64,000 bases of DNA from Rhea pennata. Lineage: Eukaryota; Chordata; Aves; Rheiformes; Rheidae. The position numbers and the translations under genes were made by a program. The stretch covers positions 4,485,001 through 4,549,000 of the forward strand of contig NC_084665.1 in assembly GCF_028389875.1 (NCBI RefSeq). Reading direction: 5' to 3'. The notes under the pieces were generated by a model that saw only the letters and a program-made list of their open reading frames with translations, ran no database searches and was not told the DNA's origin. Below, in pieces: positions 1 through 13,236 of the stretch (its first letter is position 1; the number at the start of each line of letters is the position of its first letter).

Positions 1-2399
1 TTGTTGAGTACCCTGATAAAAACGGGGAAAAAAGAGAAAAAGGAGGAAAAGGAAAGCAAGCAGCGAGAATGCTTGCGTATTGAAACAACTCCAGAAGCAC
101 CAAGCGCATCGTGTGACCATTATTAGGTGCTTCATTCACTTGGGCAACGGCGATGGGCTTGGAGCTGCACGAGACGGTGCTGCGGGAGACGGGTCGCCAG
201 CTAGAGGAGAAACCACAGGCTCCGCCGCACTCCAAAGCACCCGCTCCAGAAGGTCCGAGTGCAACGGCACCGTTACGGGGGGCCACGTTTTATGAGGCTT
301 CAGAACCAGTTACGTACTGGTGTCATGGTGAACATCAAGCTGTCATGAGCAAAACACTACGGACAGACTTATTTGGTTAATGACCAAGCTGGAGAGTAAA
401 TATAAATAACATTATGTACACTTATGAGTGTACTCAAACAGCTGGGCTTTGAGTCAAGCTAACACTAACATCTGGTGGGCAAACCACTGCATTCTTCTTA
501 TATTAAAGAGCAAAATGCATTTTTTTTGAACACCAAGCACATGCAACTCAAGAGGGAGGAGAAAGAGAGCGATAAAAAGATAAATAAATAAAAGAAGTCC
601 TAGCCAATGAATTGAAAGTTTGACCCTAGGTAGACAAACACAAGAAAGTGCCTTCTATTAAAAGTGATAAAAATTGTACTCAGCATCTTTTGATATACAT
701 CTTCTCCAAAGTCTTGCGAGCACAGCCCTCTTGTGGGCTCATTTGTGTGTGTGAAACCACTGGCGATGGGGAATAGCTAATTCCTTTAATTGTGGGAAGA
801 ACCCAGTTCTTTGGGGCTCCGAGGGACTTGGCTGCAGGTATAATCATTCACTGCCTTGCCCTGGAGGAACTGAGCTGCTGCCAGCAATTTGTCAACATAA
901 TTCGGTCTTATTGTTTTCCTTCTGAAGTTTTATCTTATTTTCTTTTCCTAAATTAAATACTTATTCATTAGAAAAGAAGTAATACGTTATGTTTGAAATG
1001 TTCGTCAGACTTTTCTTAGCTCCTCCCTTATAAAAGCCTTCGCACAATCCTCTTGAAGTTAGTGCCCACCATTTAAGGAAATACTTGTGCACACTACCGG
1101 GAAGAATTTGAAAGGGGCTGCAAAATAAAGTCTTTGTAACTGCTTCCTAGAAACCGAACCCACTATTTAGCAAAGGTTTGCTTTTTTCCTTTTTTATCGT
1201 TCTGGTTCTTGGTTATAATTCTGTGCCCCGACCTCACTTGGACCAAACATTCAATACACCTGCTCAATATCTTAAGTGCATAATCCATAGTACTGATGTG
1301 AAAGCTAGAGCTGAAGGATAGACAGACCTAGTCTTTGCAATCCACAAGCGGTATCCTACTTTGTTTTGGGAGGGAAAGGTTAGCAATAATCTGCAGATAA
1401 CTTGTTCCCCGCACAACATAAAAGAAAGTTTTTAGAGTCTATCTTTTCATGGGGAAAAAAAGCCTAAAAATATAAACTGATGAGTAGGGCTGAATATATG
1501 CTTTGGTGATGTTAAAAATAGAATTCCATATGTTTTATATATTACGCACGCATACACTGTTTATTCCGTTCTCTGCCAAGTGCTGGCTTTGGGGCCATGA
1601 AGTCCATGGTCATGACGCTTTGATTTTGGGAGAGGACCCCGGACCACCTCATGGCTGTCCACCTGAACATCTCCTCCCGGGGCTAACCAGGCTGCTAGCC
1701 AACAACTCTCCCCCGCAGCCGGCCACGGCCGACGGGGAGACATAACACAACCAGAAACAAGGCGGCTGAAATGATGATGCATGCAGGGACCTGAAAATGC
1801 TGTAAGAGCCATATATTTTAGTGCCAATAATTCTTTTGTAATCTGTTTCATGCAACTCTGATTCAGAGGCCAATTAATTTTAACAGAACAACAAAAATGT
1901 GCAAGCATCAGGTTCCTACGGAAAAGAGGTGCTTCAGATCTACGTAAGTAAGGTTGTTCAAATGACAGATGCGGGATAACCACGGCAGCGGCTCGGCAGC
2001 AGGGCGAGCGGGACTTGCACAGGTGGAGACCTTTCCAGCGTCAGAAGCGGCAAGGCCTGCTGAACCAAAAAGCAAGAAGAAACTCCGCACAGAATCCAGG
2101 CTCCGACCTGGATTCCCTTCCTATCCCTGGAAAAGTCACAAGCTTTCTATCTTTAGCTTCTCCTTATACCAAACGAGGATAAGACCATCCACTGACTCAT
2201 GCACTCCACAGCATCACAGGAAGAACTAACCAGCAAGCCGTCTTTACGAGGGCTGCATCCAACGCAGGAGAGCTTCCGAGAGAGAGAAAGACGTAGCAGA
2301 GCGACGGCACAAATGCAGGGAGCGCAGGGGAGGAAACGCTGGCAGTGCACGCCACTCTGCCAGCGGTTTCCGCAGGCCAGCATTTCCCCCGAGGGGGCT

Positions 2400-3700
2400 G
2401 GAGCACCTGACTAGCACCGCGCACGGAGCTTCGGGCGCCCGCCAGACGCGCCGCAGGACCGGCGGGGTCCGGGTCCCGGCGCAGCGCACCGGGACGGCTA
2501 ACCCCGCGGAGCTCTGCGCGCCGCCCGGCGCGAGCCCCGCGGCCCCCGAGGGCCTCAGGGCGGCAGAAAGGTTCAGATCAGGAAACATAAACCACAAAAA
2601 CACAGGAGAACGAGACCAAAGAGCGGCTGGGACGGAGAGACAAGAAGGAAGAGGAAAGATGGCTAAGCTGGAAGCCAGTTTTAGGCAGGCTAATTTCATC
2701 TTTCCTGCCCTGCCGCGTTATTGCGCTTATCGGCCTCGCGCCGCCTGGCCGTGGGGGGGGAGCGGGGCTGGGCGGACGCGCGCGGGCAGCGAGGCCTTCG
2801 GCGGGGCGCAGGGGAGGGCGAACCTCCGCCCGGCAGCAGAGGGCTTGGGCCTCAGGTTTCGTTCCTCCCGCCCGGGGCGGACACGCTGGCGCCCACGCGG
2901 GAGCTGATCCCGCCGCGCGCCCCGTCCGGCGGCCGCGCGGTTCGACGCCGAACCCGGCCGGCGCGACCGACTTCGGTCGGTGGCAGCGCAGGACTTTCGT
3001 CTGCCACGCAGCAAACGCTGGCCGGTACTATCCGTTTCAGGCCATAAACCCGTCTCCTCCCTCCGACACAGGCCCTATCACGAGATAGCACCAACCTCCC
3101 TCCCTTCTGCGGAAATACAGCTTCGCGCTCGGCGTGGGTAAAACCACGGCTCCACGTGGCTTTTTTCCCCCTTTTTTTTAGCACAGCATCTACGAGCGTT
3201 TTGCAACAGGCCCGAAGACGGCGCCGGCCGCCGCAGGGCGTCCTCGAGGCCGCTGCGCGAGCCGCGGAGGCGCGTTCGGCCTCCCCAGCTCCTAGCGAAC
3301 GCGGCAGCGTTGAAGCGTCTTCGGCGTCTTTCCAGCGCGGGGCGAAAGGCCTGCCGAGACAGCCGGCGCTCGCCGCGCCGCCCGCCCCGGGGCTCCGCGG
3401 CCCCTCGGCCTCCCGCGGCCGCGGAGCGAGCACACCCGACGGCTGCGGTCCCCGGGGCGCCGCCGCCGCCTTCCCCGGCCCCCGGGAACCTGGGCGCACT
3501 GTGCCGGCGCTCGCACGCAGGCGCTGCTGGCCCCTTCCTTCGGTGTTTCGGTCCGTGCCTCCTTTAAACCAGCCCCAACCACCTCGACGGAAAGAAGCGA
3601 TCAGCGCGTGGAAGGGGCCAAGGCCAAGGCACAAAGTCGCTGAAAGGAGCCAAGCAGCTTTCCCCGTGCAGCCTCGCAGTCAGCGCGCTGCCTCCCTGTG
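2400..3700. promoter_or_regulatory. CpG-rich block inside MEIS1 intron 6
   Basis: About 1.3 kb of CpG-dense, GC-rich sequence. Open frames up to 260 codons on both strands have Arg/Ala/Pro-rich composition and no domain. It could be an orphan CpG island or an internal promoter. Confidence 0.45.
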
Positions 3701-5500
3701 ACACAAACACAAAACCTTCCATTTTCTTTACCCTGCTTTTTAAAACTATCCACAGAGTGAAATAACAAATTACTTTAACACAGTGCTTCTTATTTTTCTT
3801 ATATATACATCTATCCCCCCTACCTCGCTGTCACCGCGCGACGTACACGTTAGGGTAGGGACCACTACGCTGCACAACCCTCCCCGCCGCAGGGCGCAAC
3901 GAGCAGGAGGGCAACCGAGCTCCAGAGCCACTGAGCGACTCTTCTGCCCCCAAACTGCCGTGCCGGAGCCGTGACTCCGCGCTGCCGACGCTTCCCAGCC
4001 CGGCCCCGACGGTATCGCTGAACGGGTTCTCATCCGCAGGATCTCGGAAGCACCCGAGACCGTGGACCAAAGCAGCGGCAGCCGCCGAGGTCTTCATCCG
4101 CCCTTCCCCTCTCCTCCTGGCTGCTACGACTTAAAGGCAGCATCAGAAAGCACGAGCGATGATCTGACCTCCTCCGCCACAACGGCGAAACCTTACGCGA
4201 GCCTCCACACAGAATTAATGAAATGAAAATTGCAAGGTAAAGCTTGCGTTTCCTCGGCTTACTCCAGCCGCAAAAATCCTAGATTGCATTAATGCAGCTT
4301 TCCAATTTTTAAATACAATAATTTGCTCTATTAAGGGCCCAGCAATTTTAATGGAGGCAAAATTAGGCATTTATGCCATGCCCGTATGAGAGAAGCTTGA
4401 CAAACTTAAATAAACTGTGAATGGCAGGATTAATACCACAGCTTTTCATTTCGTACAGCTGTTTGAATACAGTACACTGCCTGTGATGGCATCAGCTGTT
4501 GCCTTACTGATAGTCAGTATTTCTGAACTTAAAACAGGCAGTTCTCCTAACCAAATCAATAATTACCCCTCTCACTGTGGGCCTGTTTATTTCAGCAAAG
4601 AGGGTCTGCATGCTATTTGCTTTCTGTTAAAAAACGGAAAAAGTCAAACTGCAAACTAAACTATCTGGCTCAATTCAAAGCCAGTGACGCTAACAAGAAA
4701 ATTTAATTTACTGCAAAAGTAAGCGGACGCACCCTTCGTGACAGAGCAGGAAGCAACGCAGCTCCGGAGACTGCACAAGAGGGAACGTCGTATAGATGCT
4801 GGGACAGATCTTGAAAAAAATACCTCACCTGAGTTTCAACTCAGAGGAAAGACAATACTTTGCTGAAACGTAATTCTGTATTTCTAGAAAAGTATCCAAT
4901 AGCAAATTATTTACAAGAGGTTTTGCATTAGTAAGCTTTCTTATGAATGGAATGGGCGACAGCAGGAGTGCGATACTGCACAGCATTTGCACATACAGTG
5001 TAGCAAGCATAAAGTAAATAGATGTCATTTATAAGCTCTAGGACATACCCAAAAATACTTCTGACAAAAGCTCAACCTCAACAAACTTCAAACAAGAATA
5101 GAAAACAGCTGCCAAAACTATCTTACCATTACTTTTTTTCCAGGTGAATTAGTTCTCTTGCAAGTTAGTTTTAAATCCTTGGTTTTATGGCCAGCCAGGA
5201 GTCAGAAACTTCAGCTCAAAAGAGCTACTCTAGATTTCCTCGCTGCCTTTAATAATTCGCTTCAAATGCTTGGAAGAAACTATCCGCGTACGGAGCACGC
5301 AAAGTCAGAAAAATCACGGCCTCGGGAAACCCAGCGGGCAGCCTGCTCGCGCCAGAGGCGGGAGGATGGACGCCGCAAGGTGCCGGACGCCGCAGAGAGA
5401 CGCGGCCCCGTGGACCCGTGCCCACGCCGTGCGCCCAGGCGGCCCGCGGGCAGGGGCCGAGGCTCCGGCGGCGCCTCCCGAGCCGCCCGCCGCCAGCCCG

Positions 5501-5524
5501 GGACCGGGACCGGGACCGGGACCA
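5501..5524 (+). repeat. (GGGACC)4 hexamer repeat
   Basis: Four perfect GGGACC units in a GC-rich block of MEIS1 intron 6. Confidence 0.92.
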
Positions 5525-5839
5525 GGAGCGCCTGGCTTCCCGCGGACGACGTGCCCGCTCGGCCGCTTCCCGCGGAAACGCTTGGGTGCTGCGAAGGCTT
5601 CCGCGCGCTCAGACGCGGCTGGAAGCAATCCTGCTTTTAACCGGCATGAACAACGGCGATGGGAGCAGCCGTATCGAGCCTGCTATCCGCGGCACCAGTC
5701 AGCCCAACGACGAACGCCGGCGTCTAAGCGCTGCTGCGGAGATGAACGTGCACAAGGAAACGCTTACCTAAACCTCGCGGGGAGCCAGAGCCTGGCAGCG
5801 GGACCCTCCGCCGCGCACCGGCATGTGAGGACACTCAGG

Positions 5840-6055
5840 AGAGGCAAATTAACTAAAAGTGAATGTGGATGTTCTCATTCAGAAGAAAAGTGGCCTACTC
5901 CAAAGGGGATTAGGCTAAAGCGAACTAAGGCCACTTTACTTCTGAATGAGAGCATCCACACAATAGTGCAATGCACTTTAACTAATGCACTTTAATTTTA
6001 CACCCAGTCAATTTGTCTTACCTCTCCTGAGTGTCCTCGTGTGGACAAACCCAGA
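5840..6055. repeat. Hairpin-type DNA transposon relic (MITE-like)
   Basis: A 33-bp inverted repeat (5864-5896 and 5928-5960; 2 mismatches) flanks a 31-bp loop. Outward lie related words such as ttaactaaaagtg on the left and gcactttaactaatgcac on the right, and gtgtggacaaaccc near 6040. The overall look matches old nonautonomous DNA elements common in turtles and crocodilians. No transposase is present. Confidence 0.65.
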
Positions 6056-6330
6056 GATTCATCGGGTTTTGAGGCCAGACGGGACCATTAGATCAACCCA
6101 GCTAACTGCCTGCATCTTCTGGGCCACTGCATTTCACCCAGTTACCCTTTTATTGATCCCCAAAACTCAGGGATAACACGTACCAAAACAACATATAACC
6201 CCTGGTTGGGTAAAAAGTTCCTTCCAGAGGGACGCCTGGCCTAGCTTGGAAGATACTCACAAAAAGAGAACCGACCATTTCTTTTGGCAGCCTGTCCTAA
6301 CACAGCCGAAAGTAAGGATGCCAAAATTTA
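6056..6330 (-). repeat. CR1-like LINE 3' fragment (antisense)
   Basis: ttttgaggccagacgggacc, attagatcaacccagctaac and tgcctgcatcttctgggcca follow the antisense CR1 3' region (ggccagaagggaccatt, gatcatctagtctgac, cctgcat, cacaggcca). The far end near 6330 is unclear. It sits directly beside the hairpin transposon relic. Confidence 0.65.
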
Positions 6331-9169
6331 GGTGAGAATTACTTTCCTTCTGCCTCTGACTTCCCCACTTCCTGCAAGTTAATACAGAAACAGCAGTCTC
6401 CAGATAATAACTTTTAAATCTTTTTTTTTCCTTCTTCTTCTTCTTCTTCTTTTTTTTTTATTTTTTTGTAAACAGAACCTTTGTGTTGCAGACAAATTTC
6501 TATTATTTAAATTTGTCTTCTCAATTTTTAAGTATCAAATGCATGCCGGTCTGTCAATTTTTAAATACTGAACGTTTGCTGAGATGCCCATTGATTAATT
6601 TTAAGCCCTTTTAAAAAAATCCAGTAAGTGCCACAATCGTATCATTGACCACGGCATCTTCCTTAAGATTCACCACGACACACAGAATACGCAGGCCTCT
6701 GACTGTAATCTCTACGGTGCCTTTAACCTTTGAGATAGAGGCTCCCCCGCCGCTAAAATATAAAGTAGTGGTGGCAGCAAACAGCAACACAGCCCGGCAC
6801 GTCGAGCCCGAGGAACTGATTGGGATCCAACACGCCGAGCCCCCCGCGCGAACACATCCCAGACCCCAACCACCCCGGCGGCGATGAGAGCTACGCGGAT
6901 GGTTCCCAGAGATCTTGCCCAAACTAGGGGAAAAAAAGAGAAAGACAACCCCCCCCTCCCCAAATAAACCTCCAAGCTGTGCTAAGGGCATCGCACTGCA
7001 GGAATTACACTTTCACCCACGTTCCTCGGCTGGGTTAAATCTCGTGGGCTTTCCTCCTTTGGAGGGTAATAAAAGGGAAAAGGCAAACAGGTTGAGCACT
7101 CATGAGAGGGTCCGAGCAGCAGCCAGCACGTTATCTTTAAGTCACGTTACAAAGAATATTTAGTGGCGAGTTAGATCCCGGGATGTTCATTAGGGACAGA
7201 AATACGCCCAACTGAAACAAAACACAAACTGTGCACCCTATTACAAGCTGGAGTTGCCCTCTCCAAATATTACTGCCACAGCAGGAAAAAAAAAAAAAAA
7301 AACAAACATAAACACGAATTTACAAATTTGCCGCGTGAGCCCAAGCCGGCTGGGAGCGACCAGCCCAAGGAGACGGCGGTTACATGCCGAGGACACGAGA
7401 CGGTGCTGCCCCACGCCACCGTCTACCCCTCTCACACACAGCTCCAACCAGCGAGTAATTCCGCAAACGTTCAAACCGCTCCAGATGAGCTCAGAATAAT
7501 CCTGGGCTCCGCTGCTTTTAATTTGTTTGGATTGTAAAAGATAACTTCTTACTGTACGTTCACATGACCAAAAAAGCCCCCAACACTGAAACGCAAAACG
7601 TGCAATGAAAAGATCCCTAATTTAAAGAAGCTGGGCAGGACTTCCATTGACTTTTAACTTGCCTTTTAAAGCAATATTTATTAGCATGACCTACAGGTAC
7701 TCATTCTGATCAACTGCAATGTAATCTGCTTTTTTTTTTTTCCTTAAAGTCAAGAGCTAACATCGCACGCTCAAGGCTACCGTAGCCCTCCTGCACATCT
7801 GCGCGTAGATCCCATTAACTCTCCTGGTACCCGCACATGAGCACGAAAGGAAGAAGCAAACCCTAAGCCGTAAAGACCGAACGTCAGGTAAAGCTGCTTT
7901 TTCACAGCCGGCTTGAATACCTCCGCGCTGCACCCTGGAATACCAATCTGCCCTTCAGAGCCGAGCTACGTAACGCCAAGGTGCCGAGAGCTCCCATGTG
8001 CCAGACGGCATCGGGCTTCACTCACAAGCGCTTACAGCGACTTCCAAGACTACCTGGGTCTTAAACTCTTGTATCGGTTGGGAAAAACGATGCAAAATTT
8101 AAAGAAGAATTTCAGTTATGCTTTACAACAAAGGTGACGATTTTGAAAAACTTTACATCAAGTTAGGCATGCTCAAGTCACCGAAGGAATGCAGCAAATA
8201 CTACACACGGAAGCAAGGACAGACAAATTCGGGTTCTTGCAAGATTAAAAAAAAAAAAAATATAGTAAAACCAATTGCAAAGACTCTTGAATTCAAAAGA
8301 AATCAAAGTTTAAAGAAAATATATTCGGTTTCTAATCTATTTAAAGATATATTTGGTTGTTTAAAGAAACGCACATCAAAGAAAGCCTTATTTTACTGGT
8401 ACGATTTCAGTCACCATGCTTCTGAGGGTAACAAGTCCTGAACATATCAACATGCTCTAGCTTTACATTACATAGGCTGCTGAAGTCAGATATGATAACA
8501 GCTCCTAAATATTACAGCAGAAGTATTAAAAAAAAAAAAAAAGAAAAAGAAAAGGATTCCCTGGCCCAAGGTGGCATAAAGACAGGGGAATAAATTTTAA
8601 TTTTGAGGTTTTAAAATGCTGTTTGATTGGCTCTCATCAGAGCCCCACTTTGCTGTAACGCTTGTGTTATACAGATACGGAGCTCTACTGCGCGCTCTAT
8701 GCGCCACATCTATTATTTTGATGCCTGTTCCTCCAATATCAGAGCACAGACGTATATCCATAAGGCAGCAATATTCTTAGCTTTCTTTTTTCTTAAAACT
8801 AGATGTGGTGGGAAAATCCCTGCGAGGAAGACCCTAAGTAAAATAGCATCTTCCAATCATTTCTTCCCTGCAGCATTGTCTTCATATTGTTTGCAAAATA
8901 CAACTAATGTATTTGAAATATTTCGGGAAGTTATTCTAGTCATAACTTATCAATAGCCTAAACAACACATCAACCTTCAGATATGCTATATACTGGGCTC
9001 CGGTTTACGCATTTTTCTTTAGAAAGAATGCTGCATTTTGTGTCATTTTTCCATTTGTAAAAAAAGGTGCTGTCTATTGGCATTTTGTTTAGAGAAACTG
9101 TAGCTGTATGCATTAAAAATCTATTGCAACATAAATACAAGTGTTGCCTTATTATATACATGTGTATAT

Positions 9170-9186
9170 GCGCGTGTGTGTGTGTG

Positions 9187-9226
<40 letters not shown>
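9170..9226. repeat. (GT)n(TA)n compound microsatellite
   Basis: GT units at 9173-9187, then TA units to about 9225, in MEIS1 intron 6. Confidence 0.95.
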
Positions 9227-9228
<2 letters not shown>

Positions 9229-10009
9229 ACACTACAATCCAAGAAGGACCATCTAAAACGCCACAGTTGAAAACATTTAAGACTGTAACAAAAATAACTG
9301 AGACTCTAGTATCAGTTTACTATCTTTCAACAATTTCCCTGACAGTGGAGTCAAATAATGTTGAATTATGGACTTTCTTACAGGAAGTCTTATTTCATGT
9401 TCATTTTTTTGATCATTTCCCTCCTAGTCCCTATAGGAATTTGGCCGTTTGCCGGTTTTCCTTTAAAAGTTTCTGCACACACAATAGGCTCGCGCACGAT
9501 TAAATTATACTTTTGTCAACTATTACTACTGTGTATTTGTTCAAAAACTTTATTTTACGTAAGGAAATACTGCTGCCTCAATAAAAGGCTATCGTATGCC
9601 CTCGATGCACTTTATTCGAACGTGCGCTGGTTATTTTATATTGCGCTTTCTTTAAAAGGCTTTTTAAAGGCTGTCTGTATACGCATTATTGTAGGGAGTC
9701 ATAATCTTTTACAGTTCAATCTGTAGTACCTGGGAGTCAAGGCGAAGTAACTCCGGCACAAACAGCCCCATGGTGATAGCTTAACGCATCTGGATTACCC
9801 AAGAAACTGAATTTCTGCAACGTGCCTACAGACAGTCTTGGTCTCTTTGGGTTTTTTTTCTGTTTTTTTTTTAAACTAGGACAGAGTTTTCCCGTCAACA
9901 TCACACAACAGCTGTGTTTTAGATTTTTTTTTTCACCACGACAAACATTTACAAAAAAAAATTAAACATGCAAACATTTGAAAAGCTAATGATTAAAAAA
10001 AAAAAGAGT

Positions 10010-10460
10010 TTATTTTGAAACTCTGCTGATTGGGCCAATAACTCAACCGCGGTTTTAAAGTCGCGGGCCTTGCTGCCCTCGCGTTGGATAATCCCGAGGA
10101 AAACCCCAACCGCTGCCTCTGGCTTTCGGAGGCACGGCGGCGAACGGCGAGGCGGCAGGTTCCCCGCCAGCAGGCGACGGGGTCACGCCGGGGGGAGAAG
10201 GATGCTGTTTTAGTGACCTATTGCCACGCAGCGAGTTAAATCACTGAACAATGGTCAGCGTTATGGGGCTTTACTCTGCAAAATCTAGCATTAGTGTCAT
10301 TGCTTTCCATTAACCGTGGGACTTAAAGGCACTGGCATTGAGGGGCCTATAAGGGAAGAATAAATAAGGGGAAACCAATAAATTAAAAAACCCTGTTAAC
10401 TGTAACCTTTACTACCACAATTTAAGAAAATGCAATTAAATCCGTAATAAAAGCTTTTAC
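10010..10460. promoter_or_regulatory. Candidate intron 6 regulatory element
   Basis: Repeat-free sequence with an inverted CCAAT-type word (tgattgggccaataa) near 10028-10042 and a SOX-like acaatgg at 10247-10253, directly next to a CpG-rich block (10500-10930). Possible enhancer; no conservation data. Confidence 0.25.
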
Positions 10461-12073
10461 ATACTTACTCTTTTATTACTCGCAAAAGCACAAACGGGCG
10501 CAGCTCGGGGGGGGGGGGGTGCGGCGCCGGCGGCCGCGGCCGCGCAGCGAGCCGGCCCTGCCGCGGCCCCCGCGCCCGCGGAGCAGCGGCCGCGCAGCGC
10601 CGCGCACGGGGGGTCTCGTTGGCCGCGCCGCTGACAACCGCTCAGCGCCTCGATGCTCAACCATCAGGGCGCAGGTACCGCGGCCCCGGCCAAAGCGCCT
10701 CGCGGCACCGCGCAAAACCCGCGCAAACACCGCCTCGCCGCGGGGCAGCGCGTTTTACCCCCGGAGCAGCGCGGCCTGCGCGGGGCGGGACGGGACGCGC
10801 GTTTTTGCGCCTTTCCTAAGAGGCGCAAGCGCGCCCCGGGACGGCGCCGGGGCCGCGCACGGCGCAAGGGCGGCGCGCAGTGTCCGCGCTCGCCCCTGCG
10901 GGGGGCACCCGGCCACCCCAAAAAGCGGAGCTTCATTTCTGGAGCTTTCACTTCAATAAAATAATGACTCGTCGGGGGGGGGGTGGAAACGGGGTATAAA
11001 TCTTCATTTTGGAGGCAATTAAAGTGTTGATTTCATTCGTGCCCCTAAGCGATCCTTGTAATTTGCTCGAACAGCTCCACGTACCCGGCGCTCCGGAGCT
11101 TTTAGAAACCCCTCTCCGAGCTGGACTCGCTGGATGACAATTTGGGGGCGGCGGCGGGGGCCGCTCGGCGCGCTGCGCGCCCGGAGCGCGGCTTGCGCGC
11201 TGCCTGGCGGAGCCTCCCGCCCGCCGGGACAAAAGGCGAGGCGCCGAGCGCGGAGCTGGCTCCTCCTCGCCCTGCATCCCCCGAGCAGCTGCTAAAGGCG
11301 GAATAGCCGCGCTCCAGCCGCGCTAGGGAATAACCAACCCCCCGATCCGCGCCGCGATGCGACCGCGGCCGCAACAGCCCCTGCGCGGGCAGCAGCGCTG
11401 CGCCCCCGCCGCGCCCGCGCCGCCCCCGCCGGCCTGGCCAACTTGCAAGGTCCAGGGAAATCACTTAAAACCTGGGTCTCGTTTTATTCCTCTTTTTTTT
11501 TTTTTTTCCTTCCTCCTTTCCCTATTAAGTAAAATAAAATGGGCGCGTTTGCAGCAGGCAGGCGTGCACAAAGCAATGTTCACTGGAGTCTAAAAGCGCT
11601 CGGCCAAGGAAAACTGACAAGACGGACTAATGAACCGTAGAGACGGGAAGAAAATAGCCAGTATTTGCTAGATTTCAAACCCTCTCTGTCTTCCCTGGAC
11701 CACCTATCTCGGATTTTATTATTATTTTTGTAAACGGCTCCAGCCATCCCTTTTTTCTAAGCCACCAGAAGCCGGCAATTCGCGGATAACACTTCTATTA
11801 TTGCAAAGGGTAAATAAAATAAAGACAAAAATTAAAAGCGACAAGAAACAGGTCGAGTATGCAGGCGACGCTTTTACAAGCTCATCTCGCCAGGTCGAAT
11901 CCGGGAGCAAGCCTTAATGAAGCAATAATAGCCACATTATTCAAAAATTTTCATTTCGATGGAAATTTATCTAAAAGGGACTTAATCATATGCAAATAAT
12001 AAAAGGAGGCGTAGTGACCCGGCGAGCGATCTGCATACAAATTTCAGCGTGTGCAGCGTTGGCGAGATCATAC

Positions 12074-12220
12074 CTGATCTGTTAGATTTGCTGATCTTGT
12101 TATGTCTTCACTGTCCGATTTTGATCCGCCCTCTCTATCGTCTATGACCAAATCGATAGGCATTTTTCCTTTCAAACAGCTAATATACCGGTGGCAGAAA
12201 TTGTCACATAATTCGTGTAC
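12074..12220 (-). CDS. MEIS1: MEIS1 coding exon 6
   Basis: A 147-bp exon encoding 49 residues, from [19 protein letters not shown] through [19 protein letters not shown] to LTDQ (about residues 162-210). The acceptor ends TAATGTAG and the donor is GTATGATC at 12073. It closes the PBX-binding domain and starts the acidic linker before the homeodomain. The [17 protein letters not shown] segment is diagnostic of MEIS1; MEIS2 has DERDGSSKSDHEE here. This is the last MEIS1 exon visible in the window. Confidence 0.97.
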
Positions 12221-13194
12221 CTACATTATAACAGAGGTTAAAAAAAAAGGGGGGGTGGAAGAAGGAAAAGGAAAAAAAAAAGAAGGAAGAAAATATAATC
12301 AGGAATACATAAGTAAAATTGACAAGTGCAACCAGTCTCCCCCCTTCACCCTGGTGACATCAAAAGTTCTAAACAGGGGAAACACACTGCAATTATCCCC
12401 TCGAGACCTCTAGACGCATCCAGAATTAGGAATAACTTTCTTTTCTCGCAAAATAGAGATATCCCAGAAAATTGACAGTGACAAGATGATTCACAGGCTA
12501 CAACATATTCAACACCCGTGTTAAATTCATCTGCTCCCGGAGCTGTGGCCATTAGAGAGGTGACCTGCATGGGTGACATTTAAGGTAAACTATTTAATTT
12601 CATCCAGTTATTTCATCATAAACCCTTTCCAAAGGAGTATGAGGACAGAAAAACTGATTTAAACAAACAAAAAAAAATCGTGATGCACTGCACTGAAATA
12701 CATTATAGGCATCCGTGCCCTGAAATCCCCCGTCACTGTCATAGACTCGTACCTGCGCTGCCTCTATTAATGGACAGATTTTAACACATTTCATGTAGGG
12801 CGAGAACAACCTGCCAATTACGGTTAGATAAAGTGGCCGAGGCTCCAGAGAAACTTTTCGACTATTTAAAAACCTCTCAAAATGTTTATTTTTAGGAGAA
12901 AGGGAATTCTCTTGTAGGCCAGCTATCAATGACATGTTAAAAATCCTCAGTAAACCAGAGCGTGCTCCCAATTTAACGTTAGCTCGGATGACACCGCGTT
13001 ATTATAAATTAGCATTCTAATTGCTAAGATTTCTAAAACAGCGAGCAAAACTGCATTTAGCCCGCAATCTCTTTCTTCTGCTTGGAGGTGTACAATATTC
13101 CCAGGAACAAGACACTGACACAACTATCAACTCCGCTTTGTCTCTGCAAAATGTTACAGGACAATCCGTGCCCTGAGTCTGACCTGCAGATGGC

Positions 13195-13236
<42 letters not shown>

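Larger units (their letters stand above)
1..12073 (-). other. MEIS1: MEIS1 intron 6, truncated by the window edge
   Basis: Over 12 kb downstream of exon 6 with no recognisable exon 7 or homeodomain exon in any frame; the expected linker and HD residues (such as WFINARRR) are absent. GC-rich, CpG-dense blocks lie at about 2400-3700, 5280-5830, 10500-10930 and 11100-11440. A transposon/CR1 cluster lies at 5840-6330, a compound microsatellite at 9170-9226, and short A/T runs at 6420-6470, 7286-7303 and 8526-8541. The remaining sequence is AT-rich and unique. An octamer ATGCAAAT sits at 11990-11997. Confidence 0.85.

Noticed and set aside
2852..3634. 260-codon minus-strand frame in intron 6
   Set aside because: It is low-complexity and Arg/Ala/Gly-rich, overlaps frames on the other strand, and lies in a CpG block with no recognisable domain.
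1..12073. Search for MEIS1 exon 7 and homeodomain exons
   Set aside because: No frame on the minus strand contains the expected linker or homeodomain residues, so these exons lie outside the window.
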